Positions 33,816-42,685 of a stretch of 64,000 nucleotides of DNA are shown here, one piece after another (position 1 is the stretch's first letter; every line of letters begins with the position of its first letter). Source of the DNA: Rhodoferax sp. BLA1 (GTDB lineage: Bacteria; Pseudomonadota; Gammaproteobacteria; Burkholderiales; Burkholderiaceae_C). Location of the stretch: contig NZ_SZVI01000003.1 in NCBI RefSeq assembly GCF_013416775.1, positions 1-64,000 on the forward strand, in the 5' to 3' direction. The position numbers and the translations under genes were made by a program. The notes beneath the pieces were generated by a model, which saw only the letters and a list, made by a program, of their open reading frames with translations, was not told the origin of the DNA and ran no database searches.

Positions 33816-34730
33816 TCAGGCTTTTTTCAGGGCCGAGCGGCGAATCGCCGCGTTGATCTCGGCAATCGAGCGCTCAATCGCCTCGTCATCCAGATCGTCG
33901 GTGGCCGGATCCAACCAACCGGCCTGCACGGTCGAAGCAAACACACCATCCAGAATCGAGTCGGTGGTGATCGAGCCCCGGGTGGACGGCAGCTCGTCAG
34001 GGGTTTCCCAGGCCAGCGCCAGACAGGTCACATTGTCGGACGTGGGGCCAGCCAGCCGCAGCGCTTGTTCCACCAGGTCGGGCACCGCCACATCGACCGG
34101 TTTGTGCAGCAGCTCGGACACCAGGGTGGGCTCGGGCACCGCAGACCACAGGCCGTCTGAGCACAACATGATGCGGTCGCCCAACTGCAGGTTCACCGGT
34201 CCCTCCACCGCAAACAGCGGTTTGGTGGGTGAACCCAGGCAGGTGAACAACACATGGCGGTTGGCAGCGGCGTCGGTCCGCAGCGTGGCGGGTTTGATCA
34301 GGTCTTGCTCCAGCAACGAGTGGTCGCGCGTGCGTGTCAGCAGCTCACCCCGACGCAGCAGGTAGAGCCGGGAGTCGCCACAGTGGGTCCAGGTCAAGGC
34401 GCCGTTCTGGATCACCGCCACCACAATCGTGCTGCGTGGTGCATCCAGCATGGCATGGTCCATGGCGTAACGCAGGATGTGCCGGTGCGCCGAGCGCACC
34501 GCGTCGTCCAGAAAACGGTTCACGTCAGCGAGTTCGGGCTTGGCTTCTTTCTGGAACAAGGCGGCAATGGCCTGGATCGCCAGCTGCGCCGCCACCTCCC
34601 CCTCAGGATGCCCACCCATGCCGTCGGCCAGCATAAAAATGGCGGCGCTGCTGGTGTAGCAATAACCCATGCGGTCTTCGTTCTTGTCGCGCCCACCTTT
34701 GCGGCTGACCTGGAAGACAGAGAATTTCAT
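33816..34730 (-). CDS. PP2C-family serine/threonine phosphatase
   Basis: 304 residues. Metal-binding motifs of the PPM/PP2C fold are present: RDKNEDRMG, ADGMGGHPEGEVAA, CGDSRLYLLRRGEL and CSDGLW. It overlaps the 3' end of the kinase gene at 34727 by four bases, so the kinase and phosphatase are translationally coupled and presumably act on the same targets. The C-terminal 70 residues (SITTDSILDGVFASTVQ...) are less conserved and have no recognisable domain. Confidence 0.9.
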   Translation of the reverse strand: MKFSVFQVSRKGGRDKNEDRMGYCYTSSAAIFMLADGMGGHPEGEVAAQLAIQAIAALFQKEAKPELADVNRFLDDAVRSAHRHILRYAMDHAMLDAPRSTIVVAVIQNGALTWTHCGDSRLYLLRRGELLTRTRDHSLLEQDLIKPATLRTDAAANRHVLFTCLGSPTKPLFAVEGPVNLQLGDRIMLCSDGLWSAVPEPTLVSELLHKPVDVAVPDLVEQALRLAGPTSDNVTCLALAWETPDELPSTRGSITTDSILDGVFASTVQAGWLDPATDDLDDEAIERSIAEINAAIRRSALKKA

Positions 34731-35737
34731 TTGGATTTTTTGCTCGGCTCGGTGGCCTTGAGCACGGTCTTTTTGGTGCCGGTCACCATGTTGTCAAACT
34801 GCAGGCGCACCTTCTCACCCACACTCAGGCGGGTGTAGCGCCGCTCACCGGGACTGTTGAGCTCTTTTTGCAAGGCAAAAACCGACTGCGGCCGGGTCAG
34901 CGGGTCCAGCGCCATACACCATTGCACCACCTCAATCAGGTTGTCGGAATACACGCCCTGCAAACGTTTCCAGGCGGCGGCCATCGGGTCGGTGTTGACG
35001 CGCTGCGGCGCCTCGTTGGGCGGATAACCCTGCATACAGGCGAACATGCAGGCGCCGATGGCGTAGATGTCGGTCCACGGGCCCATGGTGCTGTCGCGCC
35101 GGTACATCTCGGGCGCGGCAAAACCGGGCGTGTACATCGGGCGGATGAAGTTGCCCTCTTTGCTGAGCACCTCACGCGCCGCACCAAAGTCGATCAACAC
35201 CGCCTTGTTGTCGTCGGTGATGAAGATGTTGGCCGGTTTGATGTCCAGATGCAGCATCTTGTGCTGGTGCACGATGCGCAGGCCGCGCAAGATCTCCTCG
35301 AACAGCGAGCGGATGGTGGACTCACGGAACACCTTGGGCTGCTTCAGATCACGCGCAGTGAGGATGAAGTCCTGCAGGCTAGCGCCCTCCAGGTAGTTCA
35401 TCACCATGTAAACCGTGTCGTTTTCCCGGAAAAAATTCATCACGCTCACCACCGACGGGTGGGAGATCTGGGCCAGCGAGCGGCCTTCTTCGAAAAAACT
35501 CTTGAGCCCCAGGCGGTACAGCGACAGCTTTTCGGGCGCCACCTGCGGCGCCAGATCACCCGGGTCACGCGTGGTGAGCGAGGCTGGCAAGTATTCTTTG
35601 ATGGCCACCTGCTGACCGTCGTTGTCGGTGGCCAGATAAACCACACCAAAACCACCCGCTGCCACCTTGCGAACGACCTGATAACCACCAATGAAGGTTC
35701 CGGGGGGCAGTGGGGAGGGTTTGACCTTGGACATCAT
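34727..35737 (-). CDS. Serine/threonine protein kinase
   Basis: 336 residues. A Hanks-type kinase domain covers about residues 18-290: glycine loop AAGGFGVVYLA, ATP lysine in VAIKEYLP, catalytic loop LHLDIKPANIF and metal site LIDFGAAR. The loop has HLD where most kinases have HRD, so it is of the non-RD type, which is often not controlled by activation-loop phosphorylation. There is no membrane helix, so it is soluble. Start ATG 35737 or 35734. It is divergent from yicC. Confidence 0.9.
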   Translation of the reverse strand: MMSKVKPSPLPPGTFIGGYQVVRKVAAGGFGVVYLATDNDGQQVAIKEYLPASLTTRDPGDLAPQVAPEKLSLYRLGLKSFFEEGRSLAQISHPSVVSVMNFFRENDTVYMVMNYLEGASLQDFILTARDLKQPKVFRESTIRSLFEEILRGLRIVHQHKMLHLDIKPANIFITDDNKAVLIDFGAAREVLSKEGNFIRPMYTPGFAAPEMYRRDSTMGPWTDIYAIGACMFACMQGYPPNEAPQRVNTDPMAAAWKRLQGVYSDNLIEVVQWCMALDPLTRPQSVFALQKELNSPGERRYTRLSVGEKVRLQFDNMVTGTKKTVLKATEPSKKSK

Positions 35738-35811
35738 TTTTTAATCAGGAAACCGCAAGCGGGGCAAGAACCGGGTTATTCTCAAAAGCACATTTTTTGA
35801 AGAGAACCGCA

Positions 35812-36729
35812 ATGTCAGTTTACAGCATGACCGGTTACGCCAGTGCCCAGCATAACCCGGCCAAAGAGAGCGCCGAGGGCGATGGCAAAAGCAGCGCCAC
35901 CAGCCGATTGGGCATCGAAATCCGGGCGGTCAACAGCCGCTTTCTCGACCTGTCTTTCCGCCTGCCCGAAGAGTTGCGCGCCTGCGAACCCGCCCTGCGC
36001 GAGAAGCTCAATGCCAAGCTCAAACGCGGCAAGGTGGAGCTGCGGGCGTCCATCGAGAGCACCAGCACCAGTGTGGTCACCGAGCCGTCGACCCGGCTGC
36101 TGCAACGCCTCAACGCCATTCAGGACCATGTCAAAGCCTGGCTGCCGTCGGCGCAGCCACTCAGCGTGGCCGAAGTCATCCGGCTGGCAGGAGACGAATC
36201 CCAGCCCGGCAAGGACTGGCAGGCCGAGACACTGCAACTGGCAGACGAGGTGCTCGACGCACTCATGGCCGCGCGCAAACGTGAAGGCACCCGGCTGGCA
36301 GCCATGTTGTTTGACCGCATCCAACAACTGCGTGCGCTGGCCGCCCAGGCCGAGCCGCTGATCCCGCTGCTGGTGACACAACAACGCCAACGTTTTCTGG
36401 ACCGCTGGGCGCAGGCGATGGAACTCACCGACGGCCAGGCCAAATCCGAGATGGCCCAGGACCGGGCGCTGACCGAAGCCACCGCGTTTGCCATCCGCAT
36501 CGACGTGGCCGAGGAGCTGACCCGACTGGCCTCTCATCTGGACGAGCTGGAGCGCCTGGTCAAAAAAGGTGGCGATATCGGCAAACGGCTGGACTTCCTG
36601 ATCCAGGAATTACACCGCGAGGCCAACACACTGGGTTCCAAGTCGGCCGCGCTGGAACTGACCCACATTTCGGTGGATATGAAGGTGCTGATCGAGCAAA
36701 TGCGCGAGCAGGTGCAAAACATAGAATAA
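35812..36729 (+). CDS. yicC: YicC family endoribonuclease
   Basis: 305 residues beginning MSVYSMTGYASA, with the family segments EIRAVNSRFLDLSFRLPEELR, RGKVELR and the C-terminal LDFLIQELHREANTLGSK. YicC proteins are endoribonucleases affecting sRNA stability. The reading frame extends to a TTG at 35797, but ATG 35812 gives the conserved start. It is followed six bases later by gmk, the usual pairing. Confidence 0.93.
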   Translation: MSVYSMTGYASAQHNPAKESAEGDGKSSATSRLGIEIRAVNSRFLDLSFRLPEELRACEPALREKLNAKLKRGKVELRASIESTSTSVVTEPSTRLLQRLNAIQDHVKAWLPSAQPLSVAEVIRLAGDESQPGKDWQAETLQLADEVLDALMAARKREGTRLAAMLFDRIQQLRALAAQAEPLIPLLVTQQRQRFLDRWAQAMELTDGQAKSEMAQDRALTEATAFAIRIDVAEELTRLASHLDELERLVKKGGDIGKRLDFLIQELHREANTLGSKSAALELTHISVDMKVLIEQMREQVQNIE

Positions 36730-36735
36730 GCGCCT

Positions 36736-37356
36736 ATGGATTACCCCGGAAACCTCTTTGTTGTCGCCGCCCCCAGCGGGGCTGGCAAATCCAGCTTGGT
36801 CAAGGCCTTGCTGGAACTCGATTCCCATGTACAACCTTCGGTGTCACACACCACCCGCGCACCCCGCGGGCAGGAAAAACATGGGCGTGAGTATTTTTTT
36901 GTGCCAGACACCGAGTTTGATGCCATGGTGCAGGCCGACACCTTTGTCGAGTGGGCACATGTCCACAACCACCGCTACGGCACCTCCAAAAAAGCCATTG
37001 AAGAACGCATGAGCCAAGGCGCCGATGTGATTCTGGAGATTGACTTTCAAGGTGCGCTGCAGATCAAGAAGGTGTTTGCCAACGCCGTCACCATCTTTAT
37101 CCTGCCACCCAGCTGGGATGAGTTGCGCTCGCGGCTGGAGCGGCGTGGTGAAGACACCCCTGCCGTGATTGAAGTCCGGCTGCAGAACGCGGCTTTGGAG
37201 ATGGCGCAGGTCAACCAGTTTGACTTCGTTATAATCAACGAGTTGTTTGACCGGGCCGTGTTTGATCTCAAATCCATCGTCCACGCTCAACGACTCAAGT
37301 ACCTGGCACAGCGCCGTGCCAGGGCTGAAACATTCAAAGCACTGCATATTTCTTAG
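36736..37356 (+). CDS. gmk: Guanylate kinase
   Basis: 206 residues with the P-loop [11 protein letters not shown], the GMP-binding [11 protein letters not shown] and the lid region [10 protein letters not shown]. It phosphorylates GMP to GDP and acts upstream of (p)ppGpp made by SpoT, encoded further along. A TATAAT at 37230 near its 3' end could be the -10 of a promoter for rpoZ-spoT, but no good -35 accompanies it. Confidence 0.96.
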   Translation: MDYPGNLFVVAAPSGAGKSSLVKALLELDSHVQPSVSHTTRAPRGQEKHGREYFFVPDTEFDAMVQADTFVEWAHVHNHRYGTSKKAIEERMSQGADVILEIDFQGALQIKKVFANAVTIFILPPSWDELRSRLERRGEDTPAVIEVRLQNAALEMAQVNQFDFVIINELFDRAVFDLKSIVHAQRLKYLAQRRARAETFKALHIS

Positions 37357-37382
37357 TGCGCCCACCTGGTTTTGGAGAAGTC

Positions 37383-37586
37383 ATGGCCCGTATCACTGTT
37401 GAAGACTGCCTGGTGCAGATTCCCAATCGCTTTCAGCTGGTGTTGGCTGCGTCCTACCGTGCCCGCATGCTGAGCCAAGGCCACACCGCCAAAGTCGAGA
37501 GCAAAAACAAACCGGGTGTGACCGCCCTGCGCGAAATTGCAGCAGGCAAGGTTGGCATCGAGATGTTGAAAAAAGTGCCGCTCTGA
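37383..37586 (+). CDS. rpoZ: RNA polymerase omega subunit
   Basis: 67 residues starting [10 protein letters not shown] with the family segments [16 protein letters not shown] and [12 protein letters not shown]. Omega assists folding of the beta-prime subunit and forms a ppGpp binding site on RNA polymerase, which fits its position directly before spoT. A rho-independent terminator follows the gene. Confidence 0.97.
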   Translation: MARITVEDCLVQIPNRFQLVLAASYRARMLSQGHTAKVESKNKPGVTALREIAAGKVGIEMLKKVPL

Positions 37587-37610
37587 ATTCACGCACACGC
37601 TGACATATCA

Positions 37611-37634
37611 AGCACCGCTCTGCGGTGCTTTTTT
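37611..37634 (+). terminator. Rho-independent terminator after rpoZ
   Basis: Stem AGCACCGC/GCGGTGCT with a TCT loop, followed by six T residues. It lies between rpoZ and spoT, so spoT expression needs read-through or its own promoter in the short 45-bp space that follows. Confidence 0.85.
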
Positions 37635-37678
37635 GTTTCATTTGTGCCATATGCTTGCACGCAGGCTATATTTCAGGG

Positions 37679-39964
37679 ATGCGCACCCCCGTCCAACCAG
37701 TTTCCGTTGTCAACCCCACCCAACCCAAATCCGCCCCCAAGGCGCTTAGCTCGGCGGGCATGAATGCGGCTGCAGCCAGTCTGGCGAGCCTCACCAACAA
37801 ACTGGACTATCTGAGCCCGGCCGATCTGGCCAGCGTGCGACAAGCCTACCGCTTTGCCGACGAAGCCCATCTGGGCCAACTGCGCAACAGCGGAGAGCCC
37901 TACATCACCCACCCCATCGCCGTGGCGGCCCAATGTGCCGAGTGGAAGCTGGACGCCCAGGCCTTGATGGCGGCCCTGTTGCACGATGCCATGGAAGACT
38001 GTGGCATCGCCAAGTCGGACCTGATTGAACGTTTTGGCACCTCGGTGGCGGAACTGGTCGATGGTTTGACCAAGCTGGAAAAACTGCACTTCAACACCCG
38101 CGAAGAGAACCAGGCCGAGTCGTTTCGAAAAATGCTGCTGGCCATGGCACGTGATGTGCGCGTCATCCTGATCAAGCTGGCTGACCGCACCCACAACATG
38201 CGCACCCTGTCAGATGCGCCACGCGAAAAGTGGGGGCGCATTGCCTCAGAAACGCTAGACATTTACGCCCCCATCGCCTACCGCCTCGGGTTAAACCAGA
38301 CCTACCGCGAATTGCAGGACCTGTCCTTCAAGTACCTGAACCCCTGGCGACACAGCGTTTTGACCAAAGCAGTGGCCAAAGCGCGCGGCCGCCGCCGTGA
38401 CCTGATTCAAAAGGTGCATGCCGACCTGGACAACACCTTCGCACAACACGACATGCCGGTGCGGATTGCCGGGCGCGAAAAAACCATCTTCTCCATCTAC
38501 AAAAAGATGGAGGAAAAAAACCTCAGCTTTGCCCAGGTCACCGACATCTACGGTTTTCGCATCATCGTCCCGCATCTGGTTGACTGCTACACCGCTTTGG
38601 GTTTGCTGCATCAGCTCTACAAGCCGGTTCCGGGCAAGTTCAAAGACCACATTGCCATCAGCAAAATCAACGGTTACCAGTCGTTGCACACCACGCTGGT
38701 GGGTCCGTCTGGCATCAACGTTGAGTTTCAACTGCGCACCGAAGCGATGCACTTGGTGGCAGAAACCGGTGTAGCGGCGCATTGGCTGTACAAGGAAGCC
38801 GCCCACGACGACGTCAGTCAGAACGACCGCATGGGGTCCAAATGGCTGCAATCTCTACTGGACATCCAGGACGAAAACCGCGATGCCACAGAGTTCTGGG
38901 AACATGTCAAGGTTGACCTGTTTCCAGATGCGGTTTACGTGTTCACACCCAAAAGCCAGATCATGGCCATGCCGCGCGGTGCCACCGTGGTCGACTTTGC
39001 CTACGCCATCCACAGCAATGTGGGTGACCACACCCTGTCGGCCAAAATCAACAACGAACCCGTGACCTTGCGCACCGAAGTCAAGAACGGCGACGTGATT
39101 GAGGTCATCACCTCACCCGAAGCCACGCCCAACCCTGCCTGGCTAGGATTTGTCAGGACAGCGCGCGCACGTTCCAAGATACGCCAACACCTCAAGACCT
39201 TGGCCCAGACCGAGTCAGAGAGCCTCGGCGAAAAAATGCTGATCCAGGCCTTGCGTGCAGAAGGCATCGAGAATTTGCCCGACAACTCTGGCCTCAAAGC
39301 TGCTGTATGGGACAAGTTGTTGCGTTTCAGTGGTAACAGAACCCAAGCCGAACTGATGACAGACATTGGCCTGGGCAAACGCATCGCCAGCATCGTCGCA
39401 AAACGTCTGGCCATGTTGCTCGCTGACAGCGGTGAAAAGCCCGATGCCCTGCTGCTGACCAGGGAGCGTTTTGTGGCCGGCGAGAACATATCCCAAGGTA
39501 GTGTTTCCATTGATGGCAGCGAAAGCACTTCGGTGCGTTTTGCCCACTGTTGCCGCCCGATTCCTGGCGACAGCATTGTGGGTTACCTGGGTCGTGGTGA
39601 GGGGTTGACGATCCACACAGGCGACTGCCTAGTAGCCAAAAAACTTCACCACAAAGACAGCGAACGTTTTATCAGTGTGGAATGGTCCGATGAACCCATG
39701 CGGACCTTCGAGACGGGAATTGTGGTCACCGTCACCAATGGCAAAGGCGTGTTGGCCCGTGTCGCCAGCGCGCTGGCAGCCGGCGAAGCAGACATCACAC
39801 AGGTGGACATGACCAATGAGTCGTCCCATGGGGTGATGGAGCTGAGGTTTGTCATTGCTGTCCGTGATTTGAGCCAGCTTGAAACCGTGTTCAAACATTT
39901 GCGCCGTACCGCTGCGGTTCTGAAAGTTCAGCGCTCTAAAAACACATCCCCCATCGCTGCATAA
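37679..39964 (+). CDS. spoT: Bifunctional (p)ppGpp synthetase/hydrolase
   Basis: About 761 residues. The HD hydrolase domain is intact (H102-D103 in LLHDAMED, with THPIAVAA upstream). It is followed by the synthetase domain (GREKTIFSIYKKM, DIYGFRIIV, NGYQSLHTTLVGP), a TGS domain (DLFPDAVYVFTPKSQIM), a conserved Cys/helical region (FAHCCRPIPGD) and a C-terminal ACT domain. It makes and degrades the stringent-response alarmone. ATG 37679 was chosen; the upstream frame runs into the rpoZ terminator. Confidence 0.95.
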   Translation: MRTPVQPVSVVNPTQPKSAPKALSSAGMNAAAASLASLTNKLDYLSPADLASVRQAYRFADEAHLGQLRNSGEPYITHPIAVAAQCAEWKLDAQALMAALLHDAMEDCGIAKSDLIERFGTSVAELVDGLTKLEKLHFNTREENQAESFRKMLLAMARDVRVILIKLADRTHNMRTLSDAPREKWGRIASETLDIYAPIAYRLGLNQTYRELQDLSFKYLNPWRHSVLTKAVAKARGRRRDLIQKVHADLDNTFAQHDMPVRIAGREKTIFSIYKKMEEKNLSFAQVTDIYGFRIIVPHLVDCYTALGLLHQLYKPVPGKFKDHIAISKINGYQSLHTTLVGPSGINVEFQLRTEAMHLVAETGVAAHWLYKEAAHDDVSQNDRMGSKWLQSLLDIQDENRDATEFWEHVKVDLFPDAVYVFTPKSQIMAMPRGATVVDFAYAIHSNVGDHTLSAKINNEPVTLRTEVKNGDVIEVITSPEATPNPAWLGFVRTARARSKIRQHLKTLAQTESESLGEKMLIQALRAEGIENLPDNSGLKAAVWDKLLRFSGNRTQAELMTDIGLGKRIASIVAKRLAMLLADSGEKPDALLLTRERFVAGENISQGSVSIDGSESTSVRFAHCCRPIPGDSIVGYLGRGEGLTIHTGDCLVAKKLHHKDSERFISVEWSDEPMRTFETGIVVTVTNGKGVLARVASALAAGEADITQVDMTNESSHGVMELRFVIAVRDLSQLETVFKHLRRTAAVLKVQRSKNTSPIAA

Positions 39965-40352
39965 GCCGATTCGCCTGACACGCGAGTAGAAAAACTCCGT
40001 GGCTCCCATTGAGAAAATGACCAGTGACATCGTTTGTCCGGGTGACACATCACCCGGCATGTAACGTTAGGCCGCTCCATTGAGCTCAAAAACGAAAAAG
40101 CCCCAGAACATCTCTGTTCTAGGGCTTGTCGTTTGGTGCGGCTGGCAGGAATTGAACCCACGACCCCTTGGTTCGTAGCCTGCTGAATTTGAACCGTCTT
40201 ATTACAAATCAATGACTTACGGACGCCCATCCATTTTGATTTGCAGAAAAATGCCTCTGAGCGATTTTTCAAGTTACGCAAAAGTCACGCGTTGATGATC
40301 AACCTGATGACGTGTATCCTAGGGGTGTTCATATTTGCAGTAGATATTTAGC
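39965..40352. other. Left junction of the integrated element
   Basis: 388 bp without a gene. From left to right: the end of the spoT transcript region; a hairpin at about 40098-40127 corresponding to the tRNA-Arg terminator with one mismatch; the 47-nt 3' fragment of tRNA-Arg (40134-40180); then element DNA. In that DNA an AAGTTACGCA.AAAGTCACGC motif (40271-40290) is repeated near the right end, and a perfect dyad GTTGAT-G-ATCAAC at 40291-40303 may be an operator for the first XRE gene. Confidence 0.65.
40105..40180. repeat. attL: 76-bp direct repeat (tRNA-Arg 3' fragment)
   Basis: An exact 76-bp copy of 46216-46291. It covers half of the terminator hairpin and the 3' 47 nt of tRNA-Arg, up to the anticodon region. 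After base 40180 the sequence departs from tRNA. This is the original chromosomal 3' end left when the element inserted and rebuilt a complete tRNA at the other junction. Confidence 0.9.
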
Positions 40353-40886
40353 GTGTCAAACCCTCACCTACCACCATTACCCGAAACCGTGTCATTCGGT
40401 GCTGAATTGATCAAGGCACGAAGCTTGACTGGTCTGACTCAGTCACAGCTCTCCGAGAAAAGCGGAGTTTCACTATCAGCGATCAAAGGGTACGAGACCG
40501 GTCGTACGCTTCCCGGCGCACGGGAACTTCGGGAGCTATGCCAGGCATTGAAAATCTCACCCAACATGCTTTTGTGGGGAACGGAAACCCCTTACGCACC
40601 AAGTAATGAGCAGTTGTTTAATGGGCTGGAAGATGAGGACAAGCGTATCAATCGTTTTAGGCTCGCTAGCTTGACTGCACTCCTTACCTTCACTGAACGC
40701 CAGGCGATTCAAACACTTGTTGAAGGCTTGGTAATCGCACGCCATGGAGAAAAGCGAGTGCGGGAGCTACTGACAGATTCAGAGGATGTCCTCTTGACAA
40801 TGACTGGGCATATCGTTGAGGCACAAGCGGCACTCCAATCCGAAATAGAGCAAATGCGTGAACAAGTGAAGAACCAAAAAGGTTGA
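40353..40886 (+). CDS. XRE-family regulator (probable element repressor)
   Basis: 177 residues. An N-terminal helix-turn-helix (ELIKARSLTGLTQSQLSEKSGVSLSAIKGYETGRTLP) is followed by a linker and a C-terminal coiled coil (AQAALQSEIEQMREQVKNQ) suited to dimerisation. It starts at GTG 40353, with no clear ribosome site. A perfect 6-bp dyad 50 bp upstream is a possible operator. As the first gene inside the left junction it is the best candidate for the element's repressor. Confidence 0.8.
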   Translation: MSNPHLPPLPETVSFGAELIKARSLTGLTQSQLSEKSGVSLSAIKGYETGRTLPGARELRELCQALKISPNMLLWGTETPYAPSNEQLFNGLEDEDKRINRFRLASLTALLTFTERQAIQTLVEGLVIARHGEKRVRELLTDSEDVLLTMTGHIVEAQAALQSEIEQMREQVKNQKG

Positions 40887-40898
40887 TTAAAAAATAGT

Positions 40899-40949
40899 TT
40901 TACTTTTTTGGAAACTTTCAGTTATAGTTGACATTACAGCGATTTTGCT
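40899..40949 (+). promoter_or_regulatory. Candidate promoter and operator between the two XRE genes
   Basis: TTTACT (40899) and TATAGT (40923) with an 18-base spacer form a plausible promoter. The perfect dyad GAAA-C-TTTC at 40911-40919 lies inside the spacer, and a CAGC...GCTG hairpin (40937-40950) follows. The arrangement suits repression by one of the flanking XRE proteins. Confidence 0.4.
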
Positions 40950-40975
40950 GTTTTGACAACCTAGAAAGATTCCAA

Positions 40976-41731
40976 ATGACTATCGACTTTTCTGAACTTG
41001 CGCTGTCCCCTAACAAGTCCCGCGCTGCTCGTAACTTTCTCGGAATGAGCCAAGCTCAAACTGCAGAGCAATCGAACCTGCCAGGTCACAAGCTCAAACG
41101 CTTTGAGACCGGCAATTACGTCCCCGACAATCAGTTCCTCCAAGATTTGCGCGAGTTCTTTGAGGGTCAGGGCTACAACTTCAACGACGAAGACACACCC
41201 GGTGCAAAAGCCAAATCTCGCGGCGATGTATTCCCTGCTGGCATTGTCGGGAAAACTGGTGGTTCTCCAATGGAAACCGATGGTTCCACCTCGGAAAAAC
41301 CTGGAAAACTGCAACGCCCACAAACTGCAAACCTGCAGTTCATGCGCATCACACCACTGCTCGAAAGCGACCAGGTTGACCGCGTTTTCGATTGCATCGA
41401 GGCCAACGAAGCCGCAGTCACCGCAGGCGCAGATCAGAAGATCAGTTGCGGATTCTTGAGCGACAGCCCCGACTCTGGAACGCAAGCCAAGGCCATTGCC
41501 ATGATGCGCAGCTTGGCCGAAAACGGCGTTTTATATGCCCGGCTTATGGGCCGCGAGCTACTGCCAGTCAACCCGAGCACCGGCAGTTCAACCGCGAAAA
41601 CTGTTGGTGATCTGATGTGCCTGGCAATGTCCGACATGCAGAGCGCCGTAATTGACGACGACAAAAAAGCACAAGCGCGCCGCAAGGGTCGCGCCGAACC
41701 CGTGGAGGTGTTGCAAGCGCTTGTTGGCTAA
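40976..41731 (+). CDS. XRE-like DNA-binding protein with long C-terminal region
   Basis: 251 residues. The N-terminal 70 residues form a helix-turn-helix (SRAARNFLGMSQAQTAEQSNLPGHKLKRFETGNYVP) with an unusual start. A low-complexity linker and a C-terminal region of about 130 residues (LQFMRITPLLESDQVDRVF..., then AIAMMRSLAENGVLYARLMGREL) follow, for which I recognise no family. ATG 40976 matches the conserved start; the upstream frame covers the promoter region. Its role may be control of replication or copy number, which is a guess from position. Confidence 0.75.
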   Translation: MTIDFSELALSPNKSRAARNFLGMSQAQTAEQSNLPGHKLKRFETGNYVPDNQFLQDLREFFEGQGYNFNDEDTPGAKAKSRGDVFPAGIVGKTGGSPMETDGSTSEKPGKLQRPQTANLQFMRITPLLESDQVDRVFDCIEANEAAVTAGADQKISCGFLSDSPDSGTQAKAIAMMRSLAENGVLYARLMGRELLPVNPSTGSSTAKTVGDLMCLAMSDMQSAVIDDDKKAQARRKGRAEPVEVLQALVG

Positions 41732-41740
41732 GGGGCTGCT

Positions 41741-42130
41741 GTGAGCCAATTTGTCCAACAGGCCAACAGCCCGCGACAAGTCGCGGCTGTGCATGGCTGC
41801 TTCAAGCCACTCGGGGACCTGTTCCCCGAGCTTCTGGAAGACATCTTGATCGCCCCACAGGGCCGCAGGATTGATGCCTTCCGGCCATCGCGTCCCGCTG
41901 CTGCTTTGACACGCTCAGGCGGTGGCATGCACCTTCGTGATAAACAGGCAGCGCTAGCGCACCAAGCGGCCACCCATGGCGGGGCGGCACAGGCCGCCGA
42001 CCGGGGCACCCACGCGCACGAATGTGCAAGTGGGGGGGAGGGAACCCCGTCAGCTCACATGGTGGCGCACTTGGCTCTATGCCATCAGTTCCCGTTCGCA
42101 GCACCGCAGGCTGTCTGCCCGCCAATTTGA
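41741..42130 (+). CDS. Uncertain ORF (129 aa)
   Basis: GTG start at 41741, ten bases after the previous stop, opening a 129-codon frame. The first 50 residues (QFVQQANSPRQVAAVHGC...LFPELLEDILIAPQGRRIDAF) look protein-like; the rest is Ala/His-rich and resembles random high-GC translation. It overlaps two hairpins at 41771-41786 and 41810-41830. It could be a small real gene or noncoding origin DNA; I recognise no family. Confidence 0.3.
   Translation: MSQFVQQANSPRQVAAVHGCFKPLGDLFPELLEDILIAPQGRRIDAFRPSRPAAALTRSGGGMHLRDKQAALAHQAATHGGAAQAADRGTHAHECASGGEGTPSAHMVAHLALCHQFPFAAPQAVCPPI
41771..41830. other. Pair of hairpins, candidate replication origin
   Basis: Two perfect hairpins in 60 bp: CCGCGA-CAAG-TCGCGG (41771-41786) and CTCGGGGA-CCTGT-TCCCCGAG (41810-41830). 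Filamentous-phage and rolling-circle origins carry stacked hairpins where the initiator nicks. These lie upstream of the rep gene in the region with least convincing coding. No nick motif is known for this family, so this is only a candidate. Confidence 0.35.
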
Positions 42131-42341
42131 AGTTTGCGGTTGTCCTTCCAGATTTCTCACGCTCAGTTTTGCCGGCCGATCTGCACGTCAGACGCTTTGC
42201 GCAGGCCGTGACGTTTGACGCGTATTTGCGCGTCTGGTCAGCCGCCGGGTTTGACATTTCGTTTGACGGTCCACATTCCGCTTTCTTGACAAAGCGCACA
42301 TCTCTTAACCATGCCAGCCTTTAACGCACGAGGTATTGAAC

Positions 42342-42473
42342 ATGCCATCACTTCATTTTCGATTTATCTCCAACTCGGACGAAGCGGCGTCTTTCCATGT
42401 TGACCAGGAAGGCGTTTTTCTCTACCTCTGGCCATTTGAATTGGCGTTGCTGTGGCCAGGAGTGCAGTCATGA
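42342..42473 (+). CDS. Small ORF, 43 aa, coupled to the replication genes
   Basis: ATG 42342 opens a 43-codon frame (MPSLHFRFISNSDEAASFHV..., ending FELALLWPGVQS). The stop overlaps the start of the next small ORF by four bases (ATGA). That overlap continues into rep, so the three genes form a translationally coupled chain. This supports it being real despite its size. No family recognised. Confidence 0.5.
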   Translation: MPSLHFRFISNSDEAASFHVDQEGVFLYLWPFELALLWPGVQS

Positions 42474-42685
42474 ACGCAGGCCGATTTGAGGCGGGTTTCC
42501 CATGGCGGCGACCGGCCATCCAACAAATTTCGCGAAACATGGTTCCAGCCACCGGCACCACCAGGCAGCGCACGCCATTTTCGCGGTCAAAAGATGGCGC
42601 ATCACCTGCCCTGGAGCAGGCCCGGAAAACGGCTCGAATTTACCTCTTCACGGGCAGTAACACCCCGTATCAGTCTCATGAGTGA
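42470..42685 (+). CDS. Small ORF, 71 aa, coupled to rep
   Basis: 71 residues, basic and without recognised domain (MNAGRFEAGFPWRRPAIQQ..., KTARIYLFTGSN). It overlaps the previous small ORF by four bases and the rep start by eight bases (ATG of rep at 42678, this stop at 42683-42685). Such coupling suggests a regulatory or accessory role in replication. Function unknown. Confidence 0.5.
   Translation: MNAGRFEAGFPWRRPAIQQISRNMVPATGTTRQRTPFSRSKDGASPALEQARKTARIYLFTGSNTPYQSHE

Larger units (their letters stand above)
41732..42341. other. Poorly coding stretch upstream of the replication genes
   Basis: About 610 bp with no well-supported gene. It holds the uncertain ORF at 41741, two hairpins, and overlapping open frames on both strands (for example a 100-codon plus-strand frame ending at 42324 and a 165-codon minus-strand frame at 41802-42299). 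None shows recognisable motifs or a good ribosome site. In small phage-like elements such space commonly holds the origin. Confidence 0.4.
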
